Part shown: positions 1 through 8,419 of the stretch, piece by piece
Numbering within the stretch: position 1 is the first letter of the stretch
Layout: each line of letters opens with the position of its first letter
NCBI GenBank assembly: GCA_910587275.1
Contig: CAJUMD010000051.1
Coordinates: 1 to 22,087, forward strand
Length of the DNA stretch: 22,087 nt
Direction: 5' to 3'
DNA from: an uncultured Kineothrix sp.
Lineage (GTDB): Bacteria; Bacillota; Clostridia; Lachnospirales; Lachnospiraceae
Notes under the pieces: model-generated
Databases searched by the model: none
Seen by the model: only the letters and a program-made list of their open reading frames with translations
Told to the model about the DNA's origin: nothing
Translations under genes and position numbers: made by a program

Positions 1-117
1 TTGAGTTTAGTAACCAAAATTCGTCGAAGGGACATTTTTTAGAAAACGGAATATGCACCTCGACGAATTTCTGGCGAAATGTCGAACTTTTTACTATAGA
101 TTTTGGAGGTGGAATTT
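1..117. other. upstream region of uvrB
   Basis: This stretch lies before uvrB. A reading frame enters from the left edge and stops at the TAG at 40-42; its 13 residues could be the tail of an upstream gene, but this is too short to identify. The rest is non-coding. It contains an 11-bp perfect inverted repeat (separate entry), two adjacent TGNCGAA words (72-78 and 80-86) and the uvrB ribosome binding site GGAGGTGG at 105-112. I see no promoter with two good hexamers. Confidence 0.4.
17..70. repeat. 11-bp perfect inverted repeat upstream of uvrB
   Basis: AAATTCGTCGA at 17-27 is the exact reverse complement of TCGACGAATTT at 60-70, with 32 bases between the arms. No T-run follows, so it is not an intrinsic terminator. 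It could be a protein-binding dyad or an RNA stem in the 5' leader. The role is unknown. Confidence 0.5.
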
Positions 118-2124
118 GTGCAAACTGCACAAAATATATTTAAACTTCATAGCGAATACCAGCCCACTGGCGACCAGCCGCAGGCAATAGAAGCCTTGGT
201 CAGGGGGTTCCGGGAAGGCAATCAATTCCAGACTTTACTGGGGGTAACTGGCTCGGGAAAGACATTTACTATGGCAAACGTGATTCAGCAGCTGAACAAG
301 CCCACTTTGGTAATAGCGCACAATAAAACCCTTGCTGCCCAGTTGTACGGAGAGTTCAAGGAATTTTTCCCGGAGAATGCGGTGGAGTATTTTGTCTCCT
401 ATTACGATTATTACCAGCCGGAAGCATACGTACCGTCTTCGGATACTTACATTGCCAAGGATTCTTCCATCAATGATGAAATCGAGAAACTGCGCCTGTC
501 CGCCACCGCGTCTTTGACAGAACGCAGGGATGTGGTAGTGGTGGCGAGTGTGTCCTGTATCTACGGTTTGGGAAGTCCTGACGAATATAAGGAAATGATT
601 GTGTCGCTGCGTCCCGGTATGGTGAAGGACCGGGATGAGGTCATACGCGGACTCATCGATATCCAGTATGACAGGAATGATATCGAACTGGGCAGGGGCT
701 GTTTCCGCGTGCGCGGGGACGTATTGGAGATTTATCCCGCGCAGGGAGGGGATTACCTGATCCGCGTGGAATTTTTCGGGGATGAAATCGACCGGATTGT
801 GGAGACGGAACCGCTGACGGGACAGGTACACGCATCCCTGGAACATGTTTCCATTTTTCCTGCCTCCCATTATGTGGTTGCGCAGGAGAAGATACGCGAG
901 GCATGTAAGAAAATAGAAGAAGAACTGGAAGAACGGGTACGATATTTTAAGGGAGAGGACAAGCTGCTGGAAGCCCAGCGGATTGCGGAACGGACCAACT
1001 TTGACATCGAGATGCTCAGGGAAACGGGATTCTGTTCCGGTATTGAAAACTATTCCAGGCATTTGAACGGACTGCCGGAAGGGGCTACCCCGCTGACGCT
1101 GATGGATTATTTTAAAGACGATTACCTGATTATCATTGACGAATCCCATATGACCATACCGCAGATCCGGGGCATGTATGCGGGGGACCGTTCCAGGAAA
1201 ACCACACTGGTGGATTACGGGTTCCGGCTGCCTTCGGCGCTGGATAACCGTCCGATGAATTTCATGGAGTTTGAGGAACATATCGACCAGATGCTGTTTG
1301 TGTCGGCGACCCCTTCCGATTATGAAAGTGCCCATGAGCTTTTCCGCACGGAGCAGATTATTCGGCCTACGGGACTTTTGGACCCGGAAGTGGATGTGCG
1401 TCCTGTGGAAGGACAGATTGATGATCTGATTGCCGAAGTAAATAAGGAAACGGAAAAGCATAATAAGGTGCTGGTGACGACGTTGACGAAGAAGATGGCG
1501 GAAGACCTGACCGATTACATGAAAGATGTGGGAATCCGGGTGAAATACCTCCATTCGGATATCGACACGCTGGAGCGGGCGGAAATTATCCGCGATATGC
1601 GGCTGGATGTGTTCGATGTGCTGGTGGGTATTAACCTGCTGCGGGAAGGGCTGGATATTCCGGAGATATCTTTGGTTGCCATACTGGATGCGGATAAGGA
1701 AGGATTTCTTCGGTCGGAAACTTCCCTGATCCAGACCATCGGCCGTGCGGCGAGGAACGCGGAAGGGCATGTGATTATGTATGCGGACAACATGACCGAT
1801 TCCATGAAGGCGGCGCTTACGGAGACCGAGAGACGCCGGACGATACAGAACAAATACAATGAAGAACACGGCATTACGCCGCAGACCATAAAGAAGGCAG
1901 TGCGCGACCTGATCAGCATATCCAAGGCTATCGCCAAGGAAGAAGTCAAGTTTGAAAAGGATCCCGAATCCATGGGGCGGGAGGAACTGGAGAAACTGAT
2001 CGGTACGGTGCAGAAGAATATGAAGCAGGCGGCTGCGGATTTGAACTTTGAAGCGGCTGCGGAACTGCGGGATAAGATGGTGGAACTGAAAAAGCAGTTA
2101 GCGGACATGGATGATAAGGAGTGA
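118..2124 (+). CDS. uvrB: UvrABC excinuclease subunit B
   Basis: UvrB is the damage-verifying helicase-like subunit of nucleotide excision repair. It is loaded on DNA by UvrA and then recruits UvrC to cut. The 668-residue product has the family's usual length. Visible features are the Walker A motif GVTGSGKT at about residues 42-49, the beta-hairpin region rich in Tyr (YYDYYQPEAYVP) near residue 95, the Walker B-like IIIDESH, the helicase motif with LREGLDIPE and QTIGRAARN, and a C-terminal UVR domain (LNFEAAAELRDKM) that contacts UvrC. I chose GTG at 118 because GGAGGTGG lies 5 bases upstream. An in-frame TTG at 103 would place that ribosome site inside the gene. The stop overlaps the GTG start of uvrA, so the two are probably translated together. 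Confidence 0.97.
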   Translation: MQTAQNIFKLHSEYQPTGDQPQAIEALVRGFREGNQFQTLLGVTGSGKTFTMANVIQQLNKPTLVIAHNKTLAAQLYGEFKEFFPENAVEYFVSYYDYYQPEAYVPSSDTYIAKDSSINDEIEKLRLSATASLTERRDVVVVASVSCIYGLGSPDEYKEMIVSLRPGMVKDRDEVIRGLIDIQYDRNDIELGRGCFRVRGDVLEIYPAQGGDYLIRVEFFGDEIDRIVETEPLTGQVHASLEHVSIFPASHYVVAQEKIREACKKIEEELEERVRYFKGEDKLLEAQRIAERTNFDIEMLRETGFCSGIENYSRHLNGLPEGATPLTLMDYFKDDYLIIIDESHMTIPQIRGMYAGDRSRKTTLVDYGFRLPSALDNRPMNFMEFEEHIDQMLFVSATPSDYESAHELFRTEQIIRPTGLLDPEVDVRPVEGQIDDLIAEVNKETEKHNKVLVTTLTKKMAEDLTDYMKDVGIRVKYLHSDIDTLERAEIIRDMRLDVFDVLVGINLLREGLDIPEISLVAILDADKEGFLRSETSLIQTIGRAARNAEGHVIMYADNMTDSMKAALTETERRRTIQNKYNEEHGITPQTIKKAVRDLISISKAIAKEEVKFEKDPESMGREELEKLIGTVQKNMKQAAADLNFEAAAELRDKMVELKKQLADMDDKE

Positions 2125-5021
2125 CAAAGACGGAAATGGAAAACGGGAACAAAAAGATGCTGCCCCGCAGGGAATACATTAAGATACGGGGCGCCAATGA
2201 GCATAATCTGCAGGGAATCGACGTGGACATACCGAGGAACGAATTTGTGGTGCTGACGGGACTGTCAGGTTCCGGTAAATCCTCACTGGCATTTGACACG
2301 ATTTACGCGGAAGGGCAAAGGAGATACATGGAATCCCTGTCTTCTTATGCAAGGCAGTTTTTGGGTCAGATGGAAAAGCCAAACGTGGAGAAAATCGAAG
2401 GACTGTCGCCCGCGATATCCATCGACCAGAAATCCACCAACCGCAATCCACGTTCCACGGTGGGGACGGTAACTGAAATTTACGATTATTTCCGCCTGCT
2501 GTATGCGCGAATCGGTATTCCGCACTGTCCGTCCTGCGGGCGCGAGATACGCAAGCAGACGGTAGACCAGATGACGGACCAGATTATGTCGATGCCGGAA
2601 GGGACGAAGATTCAGCTTCTGGCTCCGGTGGTGCGCGGAAGGAAGGGCGAACACGCTAAAATTTTTGACCGGGCGAAACGCAGCGGTTATGTACGTGTGC
2701 GGGTAGACGGCAATCTGTATGAACTGTCCGAGGAAATCAAACTGGATAAAAACATAAAGCATAACATCGAGGTCGTAGTGGATCGTCTGGTGGTGAAGGC
2801 AGGCATTGAACGGCGTCTGACGGATTCCATTGAAAACGTGCTGGCATTGGCGGAAGGGCTTTTGGTGGTGGATGTGCTGGGCGGAGAGCCGATGAATTTC
2901 AGCCAAAGTTTTTCCTGTCCTGACTGCGGCATCAGCATCAGCGAAATTGAACCCAGGAGCTTTTCCTTTAATAATCCGTTTGGAGCCTGTCCCGAATGTT
3001 TCGGGCTGGGCTATAAGATGGAATTTGACGTGGAACTGATGGTGCCGGATAAGAGCCTGAGCATTAACCAGGGCGCCATTGCCGTAACGGGCTGGCAGTC
3101 CTGCAATGACAAGAACAGCTTCACCAATGCCATTTTACAGGCGCTGTGCAAGGAATACGGGTTTGATTTGGATACGCCGTTTGGGGAATATCCGGAGGAA
3201 ATCCAAAATGTCCTGCTCCATGGAACCGGGGGAAAAGAGGTTCCGGTCCATTACAGCGGGCAGCGGGGACAGGGCGTGTATCCCGTGGCATTTGAAGGTC
3301 TGATCCGGAATGTGGAACGGCGTTACCGGGAAACCGGTTCGGATATCATGAAACAGGAATACGAGTCTTTTATGCGCATCACCCCCTGTAAAGTCTGCGG
3401 CGGAATGCGTCTGAAAAAGGAATCGCTTGCCGTAACCGTATGCGGCAAAAATATATATGAAATCACCTCCATGTCCATCCGTGACCTGCATGTTTTTTTG
3501 CAGGGAATGGAACTGACCAAACAGCAGCAGGTGATAGGAAAACAGATTTTAAAGGAAATCAGGGCGCGGGTCGGTTTCCTGATTGACGTGGGCCTGGATT
3601 ACCTGTCGCTGTCAAGGGCGACGGGAACGCTTTCGGGAGGGGAGGCACAGAGAATCCGCCTCGCCACCCAGATTGGTTCCGGTTTGGTAGGCGTATGCTA
3701 TATTTTGGACGAACCGAGCATCGGACTGCACCAAAGGGACAACGATAAGCTGCTTAACACGTTAAGGAACCTGAAGGACATGGGCAATACCCTTTTGGTG
3801 GTGGAGCATGACGAGGATACCATGCTTGCCGCAGACCATATCGTGGATATCGGACCCGAAGCGGGTTCCCACGGCGGACGGGTGGTGGCGCAGGGGACGG
3901 CGGAAGAAATCATGCAGGTGGAAGAATCCATTACGGGGCAGTATTTAAGCGGCAGAAAGCAGATTCCGGTACCGGAGAAGCGCCGCAAGCCCACCGGGAA
4001 GCTGGTGGTACAGAAAGCATCGGAAAATAACTTAAAAGGCATCCATGTGGAATTTCCTTTGGGAGTGCTGACCTGTGTTACCGGCGTATCCGGTTCCGGC
4101 AAAAGTTCCCTTGTAAACGAAATCCTGTATAAACGCCTGGCAAGGGACCTGAACCGGGCAAGGACCATCCCGGGAAAACATGCGGGAATTAAGGGCATCG
4201 AACAGTTGGATAAAGTCATTGACATCGACCAGTCCCCAATCGGCAGAACGCCCCGTTCCAATCCGGCCACCTATACGGGGGTTTTTGACCAAATCAGGGA
4301 TTTGTTCGCTTCCACGGCGGATGCAAAAGCGAAAGGCTACAAAAAGGGACGCTTCAGCTTTAATGTAAAAGGCGGGCGGTGCGAAGCCTGCTGCGGCGAC
4401 GGCATCATCAAAATCGAGATGCATTTCCTGCCGGACGTATACGTTCCCTGCGAGGTCTGCGGCGGCAAACGCTATAACAGGGAAACGCTGGATGTGAAAT
4501 ATAAAGGCAAGAACATTTTTGACGTATTGGATATGACGGTGGAGGAAGCCGTGGACTTTTTTGAAAACGTCCCTTCCATCCGCCGTAAAATAGAAACGTT
4601 AAATGACGTGGGACTGTCTTACATCAAACTGGGGCAGCCGTCCACCACCCTGTCCGGCGGTGAGGCGCAGCGAATCAAACTGGCAACGGAACTGAGCAAA
4701 CGCAGTACCGGAAAAACCATTTATATTTTGGACGAGCCCACCACGGGATTACATTTTGCCGACGTGCATAAACTGACGGAAATCCTGCATAAACTGGCAG
4801 ACGGCGGCAATACCGTGGTGGTTATCGAACACAATCTGGACGTCATCAAAACGGCCGACTATATCATAGACATCGGGCCGGAAGGCGGCGACAACGGCGG
4901 AACGGTAATTGCCAAGGGAACGCCGGAGGAAGTGGCGCAGACCGAAGGGTCCTACACGGGAATCTATGTAAAGAAAATGCTGGAAAAATACCATACGGCA
5001 AAAAAACAAATGTTGCCATAA
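2121..5021 (+). CDS. uvrA: UvrABC excinuclease subunit A
   Basis: UvrA is the dimeric ABC-type ATPase that finds DNA damage and delivers UvrB. The product of up to 966 residues shows both nucleotide-binding domains: Walker A GLSGSGKSS at 47-55 and GVSGSGKSS at 655-663, and two LSGGEAQRI signatures, each followed by ILDEP. Two zinc modules are visible, with Cys266, 269, 290 and 293, and Cys754, 757, 777 and 780. The start is uncertain. GTG 2121 overlaps the uvrB stop by four bases, while ATG 2136 (residue 6) is preceded by AAGGAG at 2116-2121, and ATG 2157 is also possible. The family core begins around residue 19 (YIKIRGANEHNL), so all three starts give a whole protein. The gene follows uvrB as an operon. 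No terminator hairpin was seen after it. Confidence 0.97.
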   Translation: MTKTEMENGNKKMLPRREYIKIRGANEHNLQGIDVDIPRNEFVVLTGLSGSGKSSLAFDTIYAEGQRRYMESLSSYARQFLGQMEKPNVEKIEGLSPAISIDQKSTNRNPRSTVGTVTEIYDYFRLLYARIGIPHCPSCGREIRKQTVDQMTDQIMSMPEGTKIQLLAPVVRGRKGEHAKIFDRAKRSGYVRVRVDGNLYELSEEIKLDKNIKHNIEVVVDRLVVKAGIERRLTDSIENVLALAEGLLVVDVLGGEPMNFSQSFSCPDCGISISEIEPRSFSFNNPFGACPECFGLGYKMEFDVELMVPDKSLSINQGAIAVTGWQSCNDKNSFTNAILQALCKEYGFDLDTPFGEYPEEIQNVLLHGTGGKEVPVHYSGQRGQGVYPVAFEGLIRNVERRYRETGSDIMKQEYESFMRITPCKVCGGMRLKKESLAVTVCGKNIYEITSMSIRDLHVFLQGMELTKQQQVIGKQILKEIRARVGFLIDVGLDYLSLSRATGTLSGGEAQRIRLATQIGSGLVGVCYILDEPSIGLHQRDNDKLLNTLRNLKDMGNTLLVVEHDEDTMLAADHIVDIGPEAGSHGGRVVAQGTAEEIMQVEESITGQYLSGRKQIPVPEKRRKPTGKLVVQKASENNLKGIHVEFPLGVLTCVTGVSGSGKSSLVNEILYKRLARDLNRARTIPGKHAGIKGIEQLDKVIDIDQSPIGRTPRSNPATYTGVFDQIRDLFASTADAKAKGYKKGRFSFNVKGGRCEACCGDGIIKIEMHFLPDVYVPCEVCGGKRYNRETLDVKYKGKNIFDVLDMTVEEAVDFFENVPSIRRKIETLNDVGLSYIKLGQPSTTLSGGEAQRIKLATELSKRSTGKTIYILDEPTTGLHFADVHKLTEILHKLADGGNTVVVIEHNLDVIKTADYIIDIGPEGGDNGGTVIAKGTPEEVAQTEGSYTGIYVKKMLEKYHTAKKQMLP

Positions 5022-5046
5022 CGGTTCCGGGGAATAAAAGAAAACC

Positions 5047-5074
5047 TAAAGTTATTTCCCAAACCTGCCGATAC
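5047..5074 (+). promoter_or_regulatory. sigma-28 (SigD/FliA)-like promoter
   Basis: TAAAGTTA at 5047-5054 and GCCGATAC at 5067-5074 closely match the flagellar sigma-28 consensus (TAAAGTTT, about 11 bases, GCCGATAA), with a 12-base gap here. The site lies about 170 bases before the mbl-like gene, which is followed by three flagellar rod genes. The gene context supports the match, but no transcription start is known. Confidence 0.6.
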
Positions 5075-5128
5075 TATATAAATAACACCCGAAAAAAATT
5101 AAGATTTAAAAAATTTATGAAAACCCCT

Positions 5129-5156
5129 TTGAAAATAACATACTTTAGGTTATAAT
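5129..5156 (+). promoter_or_regulatory. sigma-A-type promoter for the mbl-flhO-flhP operon
   Basis: TTGAAA at 5129-5134 and a perfect TATAAT at 5151-5156 are separated by 16 bases. Transcription would start near 5163 and give a leader of about 80 bases before the mbl-like gene. A second TATAAT at 5202-5207 has no acceptable -35 box. Confidence 0.65.
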
Positions 5157-5246
5157 GACCTTGTATGTTTAGTTTACCGACCAATTGGAAAACATTTATA
5201 TTATAATAGATAGCTGACGGGCGTTTACCATAGAAAGGGGTTCATG

Positions 5247-6239
5247 ATGCAATATACGGATATAGGGATTGACTTAGGGACGGCAAGTATTTTAGTATAT
5301 ATCAGGGGGAAGGGCGTTGTTTTAAAAGAACCTTCCGTTGTGGCTTTTGACAGGGATACGGATAAAATCAAGGCGATTGGCGAGGAAGCCAGGCTGATGT
5401 TGGGACGGACGCCGGGAAACATCGTGGCAGTCCGGCCGTTACGGCAGGGGGTTATTTCCGACTACCGCGTGACGGAAAAGATGATGAAGCACTTTATCCA
5501 AAAAGCGATGGGGAAGAAAACGTTCCGGAAGCCGAGGATTGCGGTTTGTGTACCGAGCGGTGTTACGGAAGTGGAAAGAAAGGCAGTGGAAGACGCCACC
5601 ATGATGGCAGGGGCAAGGGATGTATTTATTATAGAAGAACCCATTGCGGCAGCCATTGGGGCAGGAATTGATATATGGAAGCCCTGCGGCAACATGATTG
5701 TGGATATCGGGGGCGGTACTTCCGACATAGCTGTGATTTCTTTAGGCGGAAGGGTAGTCAGCGCATCCGTGAAAACGGCAGGAGATGATTTTGACGAAGC
5801 CATTGTGCGTTATATGAGAAAGAAACATAATCTGCTGATCGGTGAAAGGACGGCAGAGGATTTGAAGATAAAAATCGGTTCCGCTTATAAGCGTACCGAA
5901 GTGGATTACATGGATGTCCGCGGACGTAACCTTGTGACGGGGCTTCCCAGGACCGTAAAGGTTTCTTCGGAGGAAATGGAGGAAGCGCTGCGTGAAACCA
6001 CGGCGCAGATTGTGGAAACGATTCACGGCGTGCTGGAAAAGACACCGCCGGAACTGGCTGCGGACATTGCGGACAGGGGAATCGTGCTTACGGGCGGCGG
6101 CAGTCTGCTGCGCGGTTTGGAAGATTTGATTGAGTCGAAAACAGGTATCAATACGATGACTGCCGAGGACCCCATGACGGCGGTGGCAATCGGCACCGGA
6201 AAATACGTGGAATTCCTCGGAGGATATAAAGAGGAATAA
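5247..6239 (+). CDS. mbl: MreB/Mbl-family rod-shape actin homologue
   Basis: This is a bacterial actin that polymerises under the membrane and guides peptidoglycan synthesis along the cell side wall. The 330-residue product has the actin-fold nucleotide motifs: phosphate-1 IGIDLGTA near the N-terminus, phosphate-2 VVDIGGGTSDIAV in the middle, and the adenosine motif IVLTGGGSLLRGLE near the C-terminus. LIGERTAEDLKIKIG and VSGLPRT-like (VTGLPRT) blocks are typical of the family. I prefer ATG 5247 over ATG 5244 because GAAAGGGG at 5233-5240 is then 6 bases away instead of 3. An mbl gene directly before flhO-flhP is also the order in Bacillus subtilis, which favours the name mbl over mreB, though the sequence alone cannot settle it. 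A sigma-28-like and a sigma-A-like promoter precede it. Confidence 0.9.
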   Translation: MQYTDIGIDLGTASILVYIRGKGVVLKEPSVVAFDRDTDKIKAIGEEARLMLGRTPGNIVAVRPLRQGVISDYRVTEKMMKHFIQKAMGKKTFRKPRIAVCVPSGVTEVERKAVEDATMMAGARDVFIIEEPIAAAIGAGIDIWKPCGNMIVDIGGGTSDIAVISLGGRVVSASVKTAGDDFDEAIVRYMRKKHNLLIGERTAEDLKIKIGSAYKRTEVDYMDVRGRNLVTGLPRTVKVSSEEMEEALRETTAQIVETIHGVLEKTPPELAADIADRGIVLTGGGSLLRGLEDLIESKTGINTMTAEDPMTAVAIGTGKYVEFLGGYKEE

Positions 6240-6264
6240 CGGAACAGCGGAATGTGGAATAAAA

Positions 6265-6284
6265 TATTAAGATATATTAAGATA
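6265..6284. repeat. tandem decamer repeat in the mbl-flhO gap
   Basis: TATTAAGATA occurs twice, head to tail, in the 108-base AT-rich gap between the mbl-like and flhO-like genes. It may be chance in AT-rich DNA. No promoter with good hexamers overlaps it. Confidence 0.4.
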
Positions 6285-6347
6285 AAGAAATGATGGAAGC
6301 ATGGAACCGCTATTCGGGGAAAAGGACCGCAGAGAAGGAGGAGAATC

Positions 6348-7133
6348 ATGTTAAAAGGGTTATACACTGCTTATACCGGCATGGTGAACGAGCAGCACCG
6401 GATGGATGTCATGACGCACAATCTTGCGAATGCCACAACCAACGGCTATAAGAAGGAAGGGGCGACCAGCCAGGCTTTTAACGACGTGCTCACATACAAA
6501 ATCAAGGATTTGTCCGAAGGGCGCGGCATTGCGAAACAGCTTGGCAAAAATAACTTCGGGGTTAAAATCGGGGAGGGTTACACCGATTATTCCGAGGGAC
6601 CGATCCGGGAATCCGACAGTGTATTTGATTTGGCGATATCCGGTCCGGGATTTTTTGAAATTTCCTATACGAATAAAGCCGGGGAGACTTCCACGAAGTA
6701 TACCCGTAACGGTAATTTTGCCATAGACTTTAACGGATATTTGGTGACACATGACGGAGATTACGTGATGGGAACCAATAACAACAGGATACGGCTGGAT
6801 CCCCTGTTGGATTTCCGTGTGGATACCAGCGGCAATATTATGCAGGGCGAGGAAAATACGCCGGTCGCCCAAATCCGCATCCGGGATTTTGAAGACTATA
6901 ATTATTTGGAGAAATTCGGTGAAAACATGTACCAGACAGTGGACGGGGCGAGGCCGATTGATGCAGAGGAAGCCCGCGTGTACCAAAACTATCTGGAAGG
7001 TTCCAATATATCGGTAGTAACGGAAATGGTCAATATGATTAACATTTCCAGGGCGTACGAAACGAACCAGAAAGTCATTCAGACAATGGACGGCAGTTTG
7101 GAGATTGCGGTTAACCAGTTAGGCAAATTATAG
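6348..7133 (+). CDS. flhO: flagellar rod/hook-basal body protein, FlhO (FlgF-type)
   Basis: This is a structural subunit of the flagellar rod, exported by the flagellar type III system and not by a signal peptide. The 261-residue product has the N-terminal flagellar rod domain (LYTAYTGMVNEQHRMDV, then THNLANATTNGYKKE). It also has the central GPGFFEI...YTRNGNF block shared by FlgF/FlgG/FlgE proteins and the C-terminal domain with YLEGSNISVVTEMVNMI and SRAYETNQK. AAGGAGGAG lies just before ATG 6348. The next gene is a paralogue 11 bases downstream, matching the flhO-flhP pair of Bacillus. The FlgF versus FlgG assignment rests on order and is less sure than the family. Confidence 0.9.
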   Translation: MLKGLYTAYTGMVNEQHRMDVMTHNLANATTNGYKKEGATSQAFNDVLTYKIKDLSEGRGIAKQLGKNNFGVKIGEGYTDYSEGPIRESDSVFDLAISGPGFFEISYTNKAGETSTKYTRNGNFAIDFNGYLVTHDGDYVMGTNNNRIRLDPLLDFRVDTSGNIMQGEENTPVAQIRIRDFEDYNYLEKFGENMYQTVDGARPIDAEEARVYQNYLEGSNISVVTEMVNMINISRAYETNQKVIQTMDGSLEIAVNQLGKL

Positions 7134-7144
7134 GAGGATAAGAG

Positions 7145-7963
7145 ATGGTTAGGAGTTTATGGTCCGCAGCAACGGGCATGAATGCACAGCAGGTAAATGT
7201 AGATACGATTGCAAACAATTTGGCAAACGTAAATTCCGTGGGATATAAGGCACAGGTTGCAGAATTCAAGAGCCTGTTATACCAAACCCTTCAGACTGCC
7301 ACGACTACGGCGAACGGTGATCCGAAGCCGGTAACTTCCCAGGTCGGCTTGGGCGTGAGGACAGCGGCGTTAAACCAGATTTTCAGACAGGGAAGCCTTC
7401 TTGCCTCTGAAAGCGATACGGCATTTGCCATTGAAGGGGACGGATTCTTTGCGGTCCGTAATGCCAACGGTGAGACGAACTATACGAGAAACGGTGATTT
7501 TACATGGGCAATGTCGGAAACCGGCGGTATCATGCTGACTACCACGGACGGACTTCCGGTGCTGGATACCAACAACCGCCCGATTAATCTTGCAGGTACT
7601 TTTATGGCAAACCGGATTACCATAAGCTCTGACGGTACGTTAATGTATCCGGACGAGAACAATAACCCGATATCTTTGGGGATTGCAATTGGTACGTTCC
7701 AGTTCCGTAACCCCAACGGGTTGGAGCGACAGGGGGATACCCTGTTTGGCGTAACGGGAGCCAGCGGAATTGCCATCAACGAGGCAACAAATGCGAATGT
7801 GGTACGCAGTAAGGTGGTTCAGGGATATTTGGAAGGCTCCAACGTGCAGGTGGCGGATGAAATGGTCAACCTGATTGTGGCACAGCGCGCTTACGAGATG
7901 AACTCCAAGGCGATTACCACTTCGGATGAAATGTTACAGCAGGCAAATAACCTGAAACGTTAA
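7145..7963 (+). CDS. flhP: flagellar rod/hook-basal body protein, FlhP (FlgG-type)
   Basis: This is a second flagellar rod subunit, paralogous to the gene before it. The 272-residue product begins MVRSLWSAATGMNAQQ and continues with ANNLANVNSVGYKAQ, the hallmark of the N-terminal rod domain. The central block reads FAIEGDGFFAV and NYTRNGDFTW, and the C-terminal block reads YLEGSNVQVADEMVNLI and QRAYEMNSKAI. Length and motifs fit distal-rod proteins of the FlgG group. TAGGAGG precedes the ATG, and the stop is 33 bases before the rod-binding gene. It belongs to the mbl-flhO-flhP-flgJ transcription unit that ends at the terminator at 8359-8388. Confidence 0.92.
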   Translation: MVRSLWSAATGMNAQQVNVDTIANNLANVNSVGYKAQVAEFKSLLYQTLQTATTTANGDPKPVTSQVGLGVRTAALNQIFRQGSLLASESDTAFAIEGDGFFAVRNANGETNYTRNGDFTWAMSETGGIMLTTTDGLPVLDTNNRPINLAGTFMANRITISSDGTLMYPDENNNPISLGIAIGTFQFRNPNGLERQGDTLFGVTGASGIAINEATNANVVRSKVVQGYLEGSNVQVADEMVNLIVAQRAYEMNSKAITTSDEMLQQANNLKR

Positions 7964-7996
7964 TCAAAAGGCTTATAGCCGGATAGGAGTACATAT

Positions 7997-8344
7997 ATGA
8001 ATACAGGCGGCGGAGTTTCATCAGCATATTCGAGTTTTATTGCATCGCAGGCGGCTTCCAAGCTGGACAGCCGGATTAAGACGAAGGATTACAGCAAATC
8101 TTCGGATGAGCAGCTCCTGGATGCGTGCAAGGAATTTGAGGCATATTTTGTGGAGCAGATTTTCAAGGAAATGCAGAAAACGGTGGATGTTTTCAAGGAT
8201 GGCGGGACGAATCCCAATGATTCCCTTGTGGATTATTTTAAGGACAGTACCATACAGGAACTGGCAGGTACCATGACGGAAACACAGGGTTTGGGTTTGG
8301 CGCAGATGCTTTTTGAACAGATGAAACGCAATTATAATATGTAA
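7997..8344 (+). CDS. rod-binding protein (FlgJ N-terminal type)
   Basis: The 115-residue product matches the rod-binding domain found at the N-terminus of FlgJ, the rod cap and scaffold in other bacteria. The diagnostic part is LLDACKEFEAYFVEQIFKEM, followed by SLVDYFKDSTIQELAGTM and the closing GLGLAQMLFEQM. There is no C-terminal muramidase domain, so it is a stand-alone rod-binding protein as in many Firmicutes. Wall cutting for rod passage must come from another enzyme. ATG 7997 follows TAGGAGT with good spacing. It is the last gene of the flagellar cluster and is followed 15 bases later by an intrinsic terminator. Confidence 0.9.
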   Translation: MNTGGGVSSAYSSFIASQAASKLDSRIKTKDYSKSSDEQLLDACKEFEAYFVEQIFKEMQKTVDVFKDGGTNPNDSLVDYFKDSTIQELAGTMTETQGLGLAQMLFEQMKRNYNM

Positions 8345-8358
8345 TACACGGACATATG

Positions 8359-8388
8359 ACAGGCTGCTTGCTTAGGCGGCCTGTTTTT
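8359..8388 (+). terminator. intrinsic terminator after the flagellar rod genes
   Basis: ACAGGCTGC (8359-8367) pairs with GCGGCCTGT (8376-8384) across an 8-base loop, with a single T-G wobble. A run of five T follows at 8384-8388. It separates the mbl-flagellar unit from recD2. Confidence 0.85.
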
Positions 8389-8419
8389 ACCTTATTGGAA
8401 TCTGGAGCTGGAATCGGAA

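Noticed and set aside
235..1869. Long open frame of 544 codons on the minus strand
   Set aside because: It lies wholly inside uvrB on the opposite strand, has no ribosome site, and its His/Arg-rich composition is what the reverse strand of a biased gene gives.
5202..5207. Third TATAAT box before the mbl-like gene
   Set aside because: No -35 hexamer lies 16-18 bases upstream, and a start there would leave a very short leader. The boxes at 5129-5156 are better.
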